Shown: positions 16,029 to 24,508 of the stretch, one piece after another
Layout of the letters: every line of letters begins with the position of its first letter
How positions within the stretch are numbered: the stretch's first letter is position 1
Assembly (NCBI RefSeq): GCF_000308815.1
Contig: NZ_BAFX01000203.1
Span: forward strand, 1 to 64,000
From: Nocardia concava NBRC 100430
Lineage (GTDB): Bacteria > Actinomycetota > Actinomycetes > Mycobacteriales > Mycobacteriaceae
Length of the DNA: 64,000 bases
Direction of reading: 5' to 3'
Notes under the pieces: generated by a model
The model's database searches: none
The model's input: only the letters and a program-made list of their open reading frames with translations
What the model was told of the DNA's origin: nothing
Program-made: the position numbers and the translations under genes

Positions 16029-16538
16029 ATGAAGCGTACGTCCTTCGCGCGATGGCCCTGCTCGGTGGCCCGGACCATGGATCTGCTCGGCGACTGGTGG
16101 ACACCGCTGGTGCTGCGCGAGGCCTTCTACGGCGTGCGGCGATTCGACGAATTCCAGCAGGAACTGGGGATCGCCCGCAATACGCTCAGCGATCGCCTCA
16201 AACGGCTCGTCGAGGAGGGACTGCTCGAAAAGCGGCCGTATCACAGCGAACCCGTCTGGTACGAGTACGTGCTCACCGAGAAGGGGCGCGACTTCTGGGA
16301 CGTGCTGATGGTGATGTCGCGCTGGGGTGACCGCTGGCTCGCCGACGATGACGGTCCGCCGGTCGTGCTGAACCACACCGCCTGCGGTCACGACACCCAG
16401 CTCAAGGTGGTGTGCGAGCACTGCGAGCAGCCGGTGCCCATCGAGGAGTCGCGGCTGCGCATGGGCCCCGGCTATCCCGAGCGGTTGCGGGAGCGACCCG
16501 ACATCGTGGCGCGCTTCGCCCGGCAGGAAACCAAATAA
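16029..16538 (+). CDS. HxlR-family regulator with C-terminal Cys/His extension
   Basis: 169 residues. Residues 1-110 are a winged-helix HxlR domain (ARTMDLLGDWWTPLVLREAF near 13-32 and ARNTLSDRLKRLVEEGLL near 50-67). The last 60 residues add a small possible metal site, with CGH and CEHC about 12 residues apart (near 119-136), followed by a short tail. HxlR proteins are dimeric repressors that respond to aldehydes or redox stress, often through cysteines. ATG 16029 is the first start that does not run back into the divergent promoter. Confidence 0.88.
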   Translation: MKRTSFARWPCSVARTMDLLGDWWTPLVLREAFYGVRRFDEFQQELGIARNTLSDRLKRLVEEGLLEKRPYHSEPVWYEYVLTEKGRDFWDVLMVMSRWGDRWLADDDGPPVVLNHTACGHDTQLKVVCEHCEQPVPIEESRLRMGPGYPERLRERPDIVARFARQETK

Positions 16539-16566
16539 CCATCGTTGACCTGCTTAGTCTATTTAT

Positions 16567-17097
16567 GTGACTATCCAGTGCATGGAGTGGACGGGCGCGA
16601 AGTACGCCGACGGACCGACAGCACAGGCGGAGATCTGGATCGACGCACCCCCTGAGAGGGTGTGGGCGCTCGTCTCCGATATCACGCTGATGCCGGAATT
16701 GAGCGAGGAACTGCAAGCGGCGCAGTGGGTTTCACCGGAGACCCCGCCGGGCGTGGGCGCCACTTTCGTGGGCACCAGTTCGCACGCGGCCCTCGGGGAA
16801 TGGTCGACGACCTCCCATGTCGTGGAGTGGGATCCGCCGCACGTTTTCGCCTGGGCGGTCGCCGATCCCGAGAACCCGTCCGCCACTTGGCGTTTCACCC
16901 TCGAGGATGCGAACGGCGGCACCACGCTGCGGCAGTGGGTGCGTATGGGCCCGGGCCGCTCGGGCCTGAGCGTCGCCATCGACGCCATGCCGGAGAAGGA
17001 GGAGAAGATCGTCTTCGTCCGCATGCGCGAATTCGAATCCGCCATGACCACCGTGGTCACCGAGATCAAGCGCCGCGTCGAGGAGGCCACCCGCTGA
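16567..17097 (+). CDS. SRPBCC (START-like) family protein
   Basis: 176 residues of the helix-grip fold: the first strand and helix (AEIWIDAPPERVWALVSDI at about 19-37) and the rest are typical of polyketide cyclase/dehydrase-like lipid-binding proteins. It probably binds a small hydrophobic ligand in the cytoplasm. The start codon GTG 16567 has no evident ribosome site, and the mRNA may be leaderless. Its stop overlaps the ATG of the LLM gene (TGATG), so the two act as a translationally coupled pair. Confidence 0.86.
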   Translation: MTIQCMEWTGAKYADGPTAQAEIWIDAPPERVWALVSDITLMPELSEELQAAQWVSPETPPGVGATFVGTSSHAALGEWSTTSHVVEWDPPHVFAWAVADPENPSATWRFTLEDANGGTTLRQWVRMGPGRSGLSVAIDAMPEKEEKIVFVRMREFESAMTTVVTEIKRRVEEATR

Positions 17098-18146
17098 TGC
17101 GCACCGCCACCACCGTCGAACTCTCTCGCGATTCCCGGCAGGTCATCGATTTCGTCCGCGAGGCCGACACCATGGGCCTGGATATCTGCTGGGTGGCCGA
17201 GGCCTGGGGCTCCGACGCGCCCTCCGCGCTCGGCTATCTCGCCGCCCGCACCGAGCGAATCCTGTTGGGTTCCGGCATCATCCAGCTCGGCACCCGCTCC
17301 CCCGTCGCCATCGCCCAGGCCGCGCTGACCCTGGCCGAACTCTCCGGCGGCCGTTTCCTGCTGGGCCTGGGCGCATCCGGCCCGCAGGTCATGGAGGGCC
17401 TGCACGGCGTCCCCTTCGCCCGGGCCCTGACCCGCATGCGCGAGACGATCACGGTCATCCGCCAGGCCTGGTCCGGCGAGAAGATCTCCTTCCAGGGCCG
17501 AACCATCCGAATCCCCTTGGACGGCAACAGCAAACCGATGCGCCTGTCCATGCCCGCCAACACCGACATCCCCATCTACATCGCCAGCATGTCCCCGAGA
17601 ATGCTGGAACTCACCGGCGAACTGGCCGACGGCTGGCTGGGCACCAGCTTCGTCCCCGAGGGCTCGAACGCCTACTTCGACCACCTCGACGCGGGTCTGA
17701 AGGCCGCCGGTCGAACCCGCGCCGACATCGACGTCTGCCAGGGCGCGGAGGTGGCCCTCTTCGACGACGAGGAAGCCGTCTCCCGCCACATAGCGGGCCG
17801 AAAACTGGAGCTGGCCTTCAGCATCGGCGGCATGGGCAGCGCGAAGACCAACTTCTACAACGCCGCCTACGCCCGCCAGGGCTGGTCGGAGGTCACCGAG
17901 GCGATCCGCGACCGCTGGCAATCCGGCGACCGTACCGGCGCAACCGAACTCGTCACCGACGAGATGATCCTCGCCACCACCTTGATCGGCACCCCCGACA
18001 TGGTGAAGCGCCGCCTCCAAACCTGGAGCGACGTCGGCGTCGACACCGTCCGCCTCTACCCCGCGGGCGAAACCGTCGACGCCAAACTGACCAACCTGGC
18101 CCAAGCCCTCGACCTCGTCGCCGAGCTCGACCAGACACCCGCATAA
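17097..18146 (+). CDS. LLM-class F420-dependent oxidoreductase
   Basis: 349 residues, luciferase-like fold, with VAEAWGSDAPSALGYLAART near 40 and GGRFLLGLGASGPQVMEG near 85-105 as in F420-dependent reductases of mycobacteria and nocardiae. ATG 17097 overlaps the stop of the SRPBCC gene and has GAGGAGG upstream inside that gene. The frame is open far upstream but only antisense-like sequence lies there. The substrate is unknown; coupling with an SRPBCC protein suggests a hydrophobic one. Confidence 0.88.
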   Translation: MRTATTVELSRDSRQVIDFVREADTMGLDICWVAEAWGSDAPSALGYLAARTERILLGSGIIQLGTRSPVAIAQAALTLAELSGGRFLLGLGASGPQVMEGLHGVPFARALTRMRETITVIRQAWSGEKISFQGRTIRIPLDGNSKPMRLSMPANTDIPIYIASMSPRMLELTGELADGWLGTSFVPEGSNAYFDHLDAGLKAAGRTRADIDVCQGAEVALFDDEEAVSRHIAGRKLELAFSIGGMGSAKTNFYNAAYARQGWSEVTEAIRDRWQSGDRTGATELVTDEMILATTLIGTPDMVKRRLQTWSDVGVDTVRLYPAGETVDAKLTNLAQALDLVAELDQTPA

Positions 18147-18224
18147 TCGTCAGCCCTTCCGCCGCAGCAAGTCTCGGACCAGGCACGACAGGCCGTGACG
18201 AACCGGTCAGCATAATCTCGTGAC

Positions 18225-18893
18225 ATGGTGTCGCGGATGAATGGGGCGGTTTTGCCGCCGAGCCTGGTGGAGATGGCGACGCGGCAGGTGCGTGCCGAGG
18301 TGCTCAGCGGGGAGCGCGAGCCCGGAGAGCGGATCGGTGAGGAGGCGCTGTGCGCGCGGTTGGGGACCAGTCGCGCGCCGGTGCGGGAGGCCTTGCGGCT
18401 GCTGGCGCAGGAGGGGCTGATCGAGCATCTGCCGCGGCGCGGGTTCCGGGTGGCGGTCTGGTCGGAAACCGACATTCTGCAGCTGTTCGAACTGCGGCGG
18501 GTGCTCGAACGGCACGCCATCGAATCCGCGTTTCCGCTTGCGGCCGAGGGGGATCCGCTACACGCGGTGCGGGCCGCGCTCGAGGATATGCGCGCCGCGG
18601 ATGCCGCGGAGGATCTGTTCGAGCGTGACAATGCCCATCGACGCTTCCACGCCGCCATCGTGGCGCTGGCGGGCAACCGGCAGCTGGATCTGGCCTATGA
18701 ACCCATTCTGTTGAAGCTGCAGTTGCCGATGGCCCGCAACCTGCGTACCGAGGCGCGGATCGCGCAGCGCCGCAACGGTGTTCGCCGTCATGCCGAGTTG
18801 CTGGCGGCGCTGGAGACCGGAGACGCCGCCGTCGCGCGCGCCGCCCTGCTGCGGCACGGGGAACTCGCGTATCTGGATCTCGATATCCGCTAA
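18225..18893 (+). CDS. GntR-family (FCD) regulator of the allophanate/biuret cluster
   Basis: 222 residues: N-terminal winged helix (GEEALCARLGTSRAPVREAL at about 38-57) and C-terminal FCD helical domain with Asp/His residues (E-R-D-N-A-H-R-R-F-H near 137-146) that often bind a metal and carboxylate ligands. It precedes the allophanate hydrolase gene by 56 bases on the same strand. A strong palindrome ends on the start codon of that gene and is the probable operator. The ligand is probably a pathway compound such as allophanate or biuret, by inference from the neighbours. Confidence 0.9.
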   Translation: MVSRMNGAVLPPSLVEMATRQVRAEVLSGEREPGERIGEEALCARLGTSRAPVREALRLLAQEGLIEHLPRRGFRVAVWSETDILQLFELRRVLERHAIESAFPLAAEGDPLHAVRAALEDMRAADAAEDLFERDNAHRRFHAAIVALAGNRQLDLAYEPILLKLQLPMARNLRTEARIAQRRNGVRRHAELLAALETGDAAVARAALLRHGELAYLDLDIR

Positions 18894-18931
18894 CACAGCG
18901 GATACATTGCGACACCTCCGATTTCACACAT

Positions 18932-18950
18932 TCTGTCGACAATCGACAGA
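18932..18950. promoter_or_regulatory. Palindromic operator overlapping the allophanate hydrolase start
   Basis: TCTGTCGA-caa-TCGACAGA, perfect 8-base arms with a 3-base spacer, the size preferred by FCD-type GntR dimers. The last base of the palindrome is the A of the ATG at 18950, and no ribosome site is visible before that ATG. Either the mRNA is leaderless or the repressor covers the translation start. Confidence 0.65.
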
Positions 18951-20350
18951 TGCTGAACCCCGGTCCCACGGTCGCGGAGATTCTGGCCTCGCACGAAAGC
19001 GGTAGCGGCTCACCGACGCATACCGCCGCGAGGGTCGCGGACGCCATCGAGGCGCGCGGCGCGGACGGCACCTGGATCACGCCGGTCCCGCGCGAGCGGC
19101 TGCTGGCCGACGCGACCGAGATCGAGCGCCGCCCCGGGGCGCGCACGCTGCCGCTGTACGGCGTGCCGTTCGGGGTGAAGGATTCCATCGATGTGGCGGG
19201 CTGGCCTACCACGCTGGCGTGTCCCGATTTCGCCTATACCGCCACCGAGACCGCGCCCGCCGTGCAGCGCCTGCTGGACGCGGGCGCGCTGTTCGTCGGC
19301 AAGACGAATCTGGACCAGTTCGCGACCGGGCTCAACGGCACCCGCACCCCGTATCCGATTCCGCGCAGCGTCTTCGGCGGCGAATTGATTTGCGGCGGTT
19401 CGAGTTCCGGTTCGGCGCGCGCGGTGGCGCTGGGCCAGGTGCCGTTCTGCGTGGCGACCGATACGGCCGGGTCGGGCCGGGTGCCCGCCGCGCTCAACGG
19501 GATCCTCGGCTGGAAGCCCTCGCGCGGGCTGATCAGCACGGTCGGCCTGGTCCCGGCGTGCAAGTCGCTGGACTGCCTGACGCTGATGGCGACCACGGTG
19601 GCGGATCTGGACCGGGTGTTCGACGTCATTGCCGGCGTCGATCCCGATGATCCGTGGAGCCGGGAGCGCGGACTGCGCTTCGGCGGCGGACCCGTGCGGA
19701 TAGGGCTGCCCGACGTGACCGAGCTCGAGTTCTTCGGCGACGAACTGTTCCGCGCCGCGCATATGGGTGTGCGGGATCGGCTGGGGCGGCTCGGATTCGA
19801 CTGCGTGCCGACCACGCTGGAACCCTTCCTGGCGGCGGGCGAGCTGCTCTATCAGGGCCCGTGGGTGGCCGAGCGCCTCGTCGAGTTCGAGGCGTTCCTG
19901 GCCGCACAACCGGAGTCGATCCTGCCGGTGATCCGCGAAATCCTCACCGGCGGTTTCCGATTCACCGCCGTCGACGTCTTCCGCGCCCAGCAGCGGCTGC
20001 AGGAATTGCGCGCCACGGTGGCGCGGATGTGGAGCGACTTCGACGTGATGGTGGTCCCCACCCTCGGCACCACCTTCACCGTGGACCAGGTGCTGGCCGA
20101 TCCCATCGCCACCAACACCACCCTCGGCCACTACACCCATTTCGGCAATCTGCTGGATCTCACGGCGATCTCGGTGCCGGTGGGCATGACCGCCGACGGC
20201 CGCCCGCTCGCGGCCATGGTCTTCGGACCGGCCCGCACCGACGACACCGTGCTCGCGGCGGCCGCCCGGCTGCTCGACGAGCCGCGCCGCGCCGCGCTCG
20301 ACGAGCCGCGCCACCCGAACCTCCGTCTCGTACAGAAGGAACGACCATGA
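18950..20350 (+). CDS. atzF: Allophanate hydrolase-type amidase (amidase domain only)
   Basis: 466 residues of the amidase-signature family. The Ser-cisSer-Lys set has the spacing of AtzF: Lys77, Ser151 and Ser175 (in TDTAGSGRVPAALNG). Allophanate hydrolases of this type deaminate allophanate, the last step of urea-carboxylase, biuret and cyanuric acid routes. Full AtzF/DUR1,2-type enzymes have a further C-terminal domain of about 130-150 residues; it is missing here, and no separate copy (AtzH-like) lies in the window. The gene overlaps the biuret-hydrolase-like gene by ATGA. The symbol is by similarity; another ureido amide is possible. Confidence 0.82.
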   Translation: MLNPGPTVAEILASHESGSGSPTHTAARVADAIEARGADGTWITPVPRERLLADATEIERRPGARTLPLYGVPFGVKDSIDVAGWPTTLACPDFAYTATETAPAVQRLLDAGALFVGKTNLDQFATGLNGTRTPYPIPRSVFGGELICGGSSSGSARAVALGQVPFCVATDTAGSGRVPAALNGILGWKPSRGLISTVGLVPACKSLDCLTLMATTVADLDRVFDVIAGVDPDDPWSRERGLRFGGGPVRIGLPDVTELEFFGDELFRAAHMGVRDRLGRLGFDCVPTTLEPFLAAGELLYQGPWVAERLVEFEAFLAAQPESILPVIREILTGGFRFTAVDVFRAQQRLQELRATVARMWSDFDVMVVPTLGTTFTVDQVLADPIATNTTLGHYTHFGNLLDLTAISVPVGMTADGRPLAAMVFGPARTDDTVLAAAARLLDEPRRAALDEPRHPNLRLVQKERP

Positions 20351-21039
20351 CGGCAGCGCACCGCATTCCGGCCCAGCCCACCGACTTCCCCTTCGACCCG
20401 AGCACCCTCGCACTGCTCGTCATCGACATGCAGCGCGACTTCCTGCTCCCCGGCGGTTTCGGCGAGAGCCTCGGCAATGACGTGGCGCTGCTGCGCACCG
20501 TCATCGAACCGCTGGCCGCGCTCATGACCGCCGCGCGGGCCGCGGGCATCCCCGTCATCCACACTCGCGAGGGCCATCTGCCCGACCTGTCGGACTGCCC
20601 GCCCGCGAAACTGTCGCGCGGCAACCCCTCCCAGCGCATCGGCGACCCGGGCCGGTTCGGGCGAATCCTGATCCGCGGCGAATACGGCCACGACATCGTC
20701 GACGAACTCGCGCCCCTGGCGGGCGAGGTGGTGATCGACAAGCCCGGCAAGGGCGCGTTCTACGCCACCGAACTCTCGGATGTGCTGGAGAGCAAGGGAA
20801 TCCGCTCCCTGCTGGTCACCGGTGTCACCACCGAGGTCTGCGTGCACACCACGGTGCGCGAGGCCAATGACCGCGGCTACGAATGCCTGGTCGTCTCCGA
20901 TTGCGTCGGTTCGTATTTCCCGGAGTTCCAGCGCGTGGGCCTGGCCATGATCGCCGCCCAGGGCGGCATCTTCGGGTGGGTCGCCGATTCCGCCGCCGTC
21001 CGCGGCGCGCTCACCTTCTCCCCCAGCCCGGCCCAGTGA
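20347..21039 (+). CDS. Biuret amidohydrolase-like cysteine hydrolase (isochorismatase family)
   Basis: 230 residues of the isochorismatase-like family. The catalytic set is visible as Asp27 (VIDMQRDF), Lys132 (IDKPGKGAF) and Cys165 (TTEVCVHTT), with the same Lys-Cys spacing as biuret hydrolase BiuH. Reaction expected: biuret + water to allophanate + ammonia, feeding the preceding enzyme. RutB-like ureidoacrylate hydrolase or triuret hydrolase are alternatives in the same family. ATG 20347 overlaps the upstream stop. The permease gene follows after 12 bases. Confidence 0.84.
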   Translation: MTAAHRIPAQPTDFPFDPSTLALLVIDMQRDFLLPGGFGESLGNDVALLRTVIEPLAALMTAARAAGIPVIHTREGHLPDLSDCPPAKLSRGNPSQRIGDPGRFGRILIRGEYGHDIVDELAPLAGEVVIDKPGKGAFYATELSDVLESKGIRSLLVTGVTTEVCVHTTVREANDRGYECLVVSDCVGSYFPEFQRVGLAMIAAQGGIFGWVADSAAVRGALTFSPSPAQ

Positions 21040-21051
21040 ACAGGAAGTCCC

Positions 21052-22641
21052 ATGTCCGTCGAAACCAAGCTGCCCGGTGAAACCGGCAGTGCCGCACCGC
21101 TGTCGCTGCCGTGGTGGACCCGCGGCGACACCAATGCCTTCTTCGGGTTGTCGTTCAACATCCTCGTCAATGTCCTGACCCTGACCACGCTGACCATCGC
21201 GGTGGTAAAGATCCCCAGCCACGACGTGCTCGGCACCGTCCTGCCCGCGCTCGGGGTCGCGCTGGTGCTGGGCAACCTCTACTACATGATGCTGGCGCGG
21301 CGACTGGCCCGCCGCGAAGGCCGCACGACGGTCACCGCCCTGCCGTACGGGCCGAGCGTGCCGCACATGTTCATCGTCGTGTTCGTGGTCATGCTGCCGA
21401 TCTACCTGAAGACCAATGATCCGATGCGGGCCTGGTCGGCCGGTCTGGCCTGGGCGTTCATGATCGGCGTGATCGTCATGATCGGCGCGTTCGTCGGCCC
21501 CTACATTCGCCGGATCACCCCGCGCGCGGCCATGCTCGGCACTCTGGCGGGCATCTCCATCACGTTCATCTCCATGCGTCCGGCCGCGCAGATGTGGGAG
21601 GCGGCCTGGATCGGGCTGCCGGTGCTGGCCATCATCCTCATCGGCTTCTTCACCGATGTGCGCCTGCCGGGCAATGTTCCGATCGGGTTGGTCGCACTGC
21701 TGGTGGGCACCGCCATCGGCTGGATCGGCGGCTACATGTCGGTGCCCGATGTCTCCAAGGCCGCGCACGACATCGCGCTCGGACTGCCGGATCTGCGGCT
21801 GCACCTGCTCTTCGACGGACTCTCACATCTGGGTCCGCTGCTCGCGACCGCGATTCCGTTGGGCGTCTACAACTTCACCGAGGCCATGAGCAATGTGGAG
21901 AGCGCCGCCGCGGCGGGCGACAACTACAACCTGCGCAGCGTCCTGCTGGCCGACGGCTTCGGCGCCATCATCGGCTCCGGCTTCGGCTCCCCCTTCCCGC
22001 CCGCCGTCTACATCGGCCACCCCGGCTGGAAGGACGCCGGCGGCCGCACCGGCTACTCCCTGGCCTCCGGCGCGATCATCGGATTGATGTGCCTGCTGGG
22101 CCTTTTCGGCATCCTCGCCACCCTGCTCCCCATCCCGGCGATCGTGCCCATCCTGCTCTACATCGGCCTGCTGATCGGCGCCCAGGCCTTCCAAGCCGTC
22201 CCCCGCCTGCACGCGGTAGCGGTGGTGGCCGCCCTGCTGCCCAACCTCGCGCAATGGGGTGTCGGCCAGATCGACAACGCCCTGTCCGCGGCGGGCACCA
22301 CCGCCGACAAGGTCGGCATGAGCGCGCTCGGCCAGGCCGGAGTCGTCTACGACGGCCTGAGAACCCTCGGCGAGGGCGCGGTCCTGGCGGGCCTGGTCCT
22401 GGGCACCATGGTCACCTTCATCCTCGAAAAGCGCTTCCGCGCAGCCGCTCTCGCCTCCGCGGTCGGCGCCCTCCTCAGCTTCATCGGCCTCATCCACGCC
22501 CCCGAGGTGGCCTGGGCCGCCGCCCCGAAGGTCGCCCTCGGCTACGTCTTCTTCGGCCTCGTCTGCCTGGCCTGCTCGTTCCTCCGCGGAACCCGTTCCG
22601 TCACTTCACCTTCGGAAGCCGAGCAACCTCAGCCTTCATAA
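21052..22641 (+). CDS. Nucleobase/ureide permease (NCS2-like)
   Basis: 529 residues with about 13 membrane helices. The pattern of FGLSFNILVNVLTLTTL near 31-47, YNFTEAMSNVESAAAAGDNY near 282-301 and a following acidic/polar loop resembles xanthine/uracil permeases of the NCS2/AzgA group. Its place at the end of the GntR-allophanate-biuret operon suggests uptake of biuret, urea-like or pyrimidine-derived compounds. The 3' end overlaps the 3' end of the convergent kinase gene by 41 bases. Confidence 0.85.
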   Translation: MSVETKLPGETGSAAPLSLPWWTRGDTNAFFGLSFNILVNVLTLTTLTIAVVKIPSHDVLGTVLPALGVALVLGNLYYMMLARRLARREGRTTVTALPYGPSVPHMFIVVFVVMLPIYLKTNDPMRAWSAGLAWAFMIGVIVMIGAFVGPYIRRITPRAAMLGTLAGISITFISMRPAAQMWEAAWIGLPVLAIILIGFFTDVRLPGNVPIGLVALLVGTAIGWIGGYMSVPDVSKAAHDIALGLPDLRLHLLFDGLSHLGPLLATAIPLGVYNFTEAMSNVESAAAAGDNYNLRSVLLADGFGAIIGSGFGSPFPPAVYIGHPGWKDAGGRTGYSLASGAIIGLMCLLGLFGILATLLPIPAIVPILLYIGLLIGAQAFQAVPRLHAVAVVAALLPNLAQWGVGQIDNALSAAGTTADKVGMSALGQAGVVYDGLRTLGEGAVLAGLVLGTMVTFILEKRFRAAALASAVGALLSFIGLIHAPEVAWAAAPKVALGYVFFGLVCLACSFLRGTRSVTSPSEAEQPQPS

Positions 22642-24508
22642 CCGCTTTGGCGGTCGCACAGACGCTCGAACTCCCCACCGGCTTGCCGCTGATCATTACC
22701 TCGAGCATCTCGCGGTCGGCTCCGACGGTCCGATAGGGGTAATCGAGCGCGCACGAGGTGGCGGCGTCGGATTCGTCGGCATTGTTTGCCAGCCCTTGGA
22801 GGCCGTCGCCGAGGTCGACGGTAGAGGAGTACTTGCCGTAGGTCTTGTCCCACTTCAGGAGTCTGGTCGTCACGGTCGCCGCGCCCTTCCACTCGCACGA
22901 ATGCGCGGTGACCGTGGCCGGCCGCTCGGGAAGCTGCCCTATCAAGGCACTGAGCTGTTCGCGGGTGATCAGCTCACAGGCATCGAGCGTAGCCGCCGAC
23001 GCCGGGTCGGACTGCGTGGGGATCGCATGGCGGGACATGACCATCCGGGACAGAATCTCCTGTGCGAAACCGCAATCAGCGGAATCCTCGACCTGGAACA
23101 GAATCCCCCAGTGCTGCCCGGACCCCGACAGGTCCACACCGCGATAGCATCCGACACCGATCATCGAACCGCTGTCGGCCAGGAGAGGGAAGCCATCGAC
23201 CATCGCGCCGGTGGCGGTGGTGGCCAGGGTGGTCGACTCCCCCGCGTGGATCGAGAGAAATTCATTGCCCGAGCCCACAGAACAGCCGAAATTCTCCGAG
23301 GTCTGCCAGACCCAGGTCGTCGGGTCGGGCGACATGGTGGAATCGGAAGGCACCTCGGCGGGCAACGACCGACGCGCCCACTCACAGACATCGGCATTGC
23401 GAAGCTGGGCCAATGTCGGCGCCGGAGCCGTATGGTGACCGGCGCCTTCGGGATACACCAGCAAGGCTGAACCCGCCGCCACGGCCGCCACTATCGAGAC
23501 CACCGCCGCGCCGACCCCGATCCGGCGCTTCCGGCGCGTGCGCTCCTCGGCCACCGTGCCCGGCCGCGCCGCAAAGCCTGTACCGGTGCCCGATCGTGAA
23601 ACCACCAGCGTGGCATCGGGACTGGCGGTGATCCCGGCGAGTTCGGTCGCCTGACGCTGGATCGCGTCCCGCACGGGTGGCGGCCACGGCGCGACACCGT
23701 CGGCCAACCGGCCCAGGTAATCGAGCAACTGGCCCGGTGTCGGCCGCCGGTGGGGATCTTTGTGCAGGCAGGCCGCTATCCAGGGCCGCAACTGTGGCGG
23801 CACACCCGACAGGTCCGGCTCGGTGTGCACGATATTGAACAGGGTGTAGGCCATCGACGCCGCGGTGAACGGCGCCCTTCCGGTCACGGCCATGACCAGC
23901 AGTGATCCCAGCGAGAAGATATCGCTGGCCGGGGTGATCGGTTGCGACAGTGCCTGTTCCGGCGACATGTACGCCGGAGAGCCCAGGGCCGAGCCGGTCT
24001 CGGTCAATCCGCTGCGCGCCTCGGTCAGCTGCGCGATCCCGAAATCGATCACCCGGGGTCCGTCGGGGGCGAGGATGACATTGGCGGGCTTGAGATCCCG
24101 GTGTACCAGGCCCGCGTGATGGATGTCCCCGAGAGCGACCGCGAGGCCGACCGCGAGCGCACGCACCGCCGGTACGGGCAGCGGACCGTAGTCGTGCACC
24201 GCCTGGTCGAGGGGTATTCCGGCCACGAAGGCCGAAGCCAGCCAGGGCGGATCTCCGTCGACGTCGAAGTCGATGACGGCCGCGGTGAAGGCCCCCGAGA
24301 CCCGGGTGCTGGCGATGACCTCGCGGCGGAAGCGGGCGCGGTATTCGCGCTCGTCCATCAGATGCGCGTGAATCTGCTTGATCGCAACCAGCCGCCCGTC
24401 GGGGCCCGCGCCGAGCAGGACGCGGCCCATACCGCCCGCGCCCAGTTTCGCCAGGGTGCGGTAGCGGCCGATCGCGACCGGATCACCCGCGGCCAGTGGC
24501 TGCCTCAT
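22601..24508 (-). CDS. Membrane Ser/Thr protein kinase with extracellular sensor domain
   Basis: 635 residues. Residues 13-270 are a PknB-type kinase domain with the glycine loop GAGGMGRV (23-30), Lys44, Glu63, catalytic HRDLKPAN (136-143), DFG (155-157) and SPAYMSPE. A basic stretch and one membrane helix (about 330-352) follow, then an extracellular domain of about 280 residues with several cysteines that could pair. It should sense an outside signal and phosphorylate cytoplasmic targets. Its ATG overlaps the stop of the neighbouring kinase gene (ATGA). Third gene of a lipoprotein-kinase-kinase operon. The 25 in-frame residues before ATG 24508 are rejected. Confidence 0.92.
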   Translation of the reverse strand: MRQPLAAGDPVAIGRYRTLAKLGAGGMGRVLLGAGPDGRLVAIKQIHAHLMDEREYRARFRREVIASTRVSGAFTAAVIDFDVDGDPPWLASAFVAGIPLDQAVHDYGPLPVPAVRALAVGLAVALGDIHHAGLVHRDLKPANVILAPDGPRVIDFGIAQLTEARSGLTETGSALGSPAYMSPEQALSQPITPASDIFSLGSLLVMAVTGRAPFTAASMAYTLFNIVHTEPDLSGVPPQLRPWIAACLHKDPHRRPTPGQLLDYLGRLADGVAPWPPPVRDAIQRQATELAGITASPDATLVVSRSGTGTGFAARPGTVAEERTRRKRRIGVGAAVVSIVAAVAAGSALLVYPEGAGHHTAPAPTLAQLRNADVCEWARRSLPAEVPSDSTMSPDPTTWVWQTSENFGCSVGSGNEFLSIHAGESTTLATTATGAMVDGFPLLADSGSMIGVGCYRGVDLSGSGQHWGILFQVEDSADCGFAQEILSRMVMSRHAIPTQSDPASAATLDACELITREQLSALIGQLPERPATVTAHSCEWKGAATVTTRLLKWDKTYGKYSSTVDLGDGLQGLANNADESDAATSCALDYPYRTVGADREMLEVMISGKPVGSSSVCATAKAVMKAEVARLPKVK

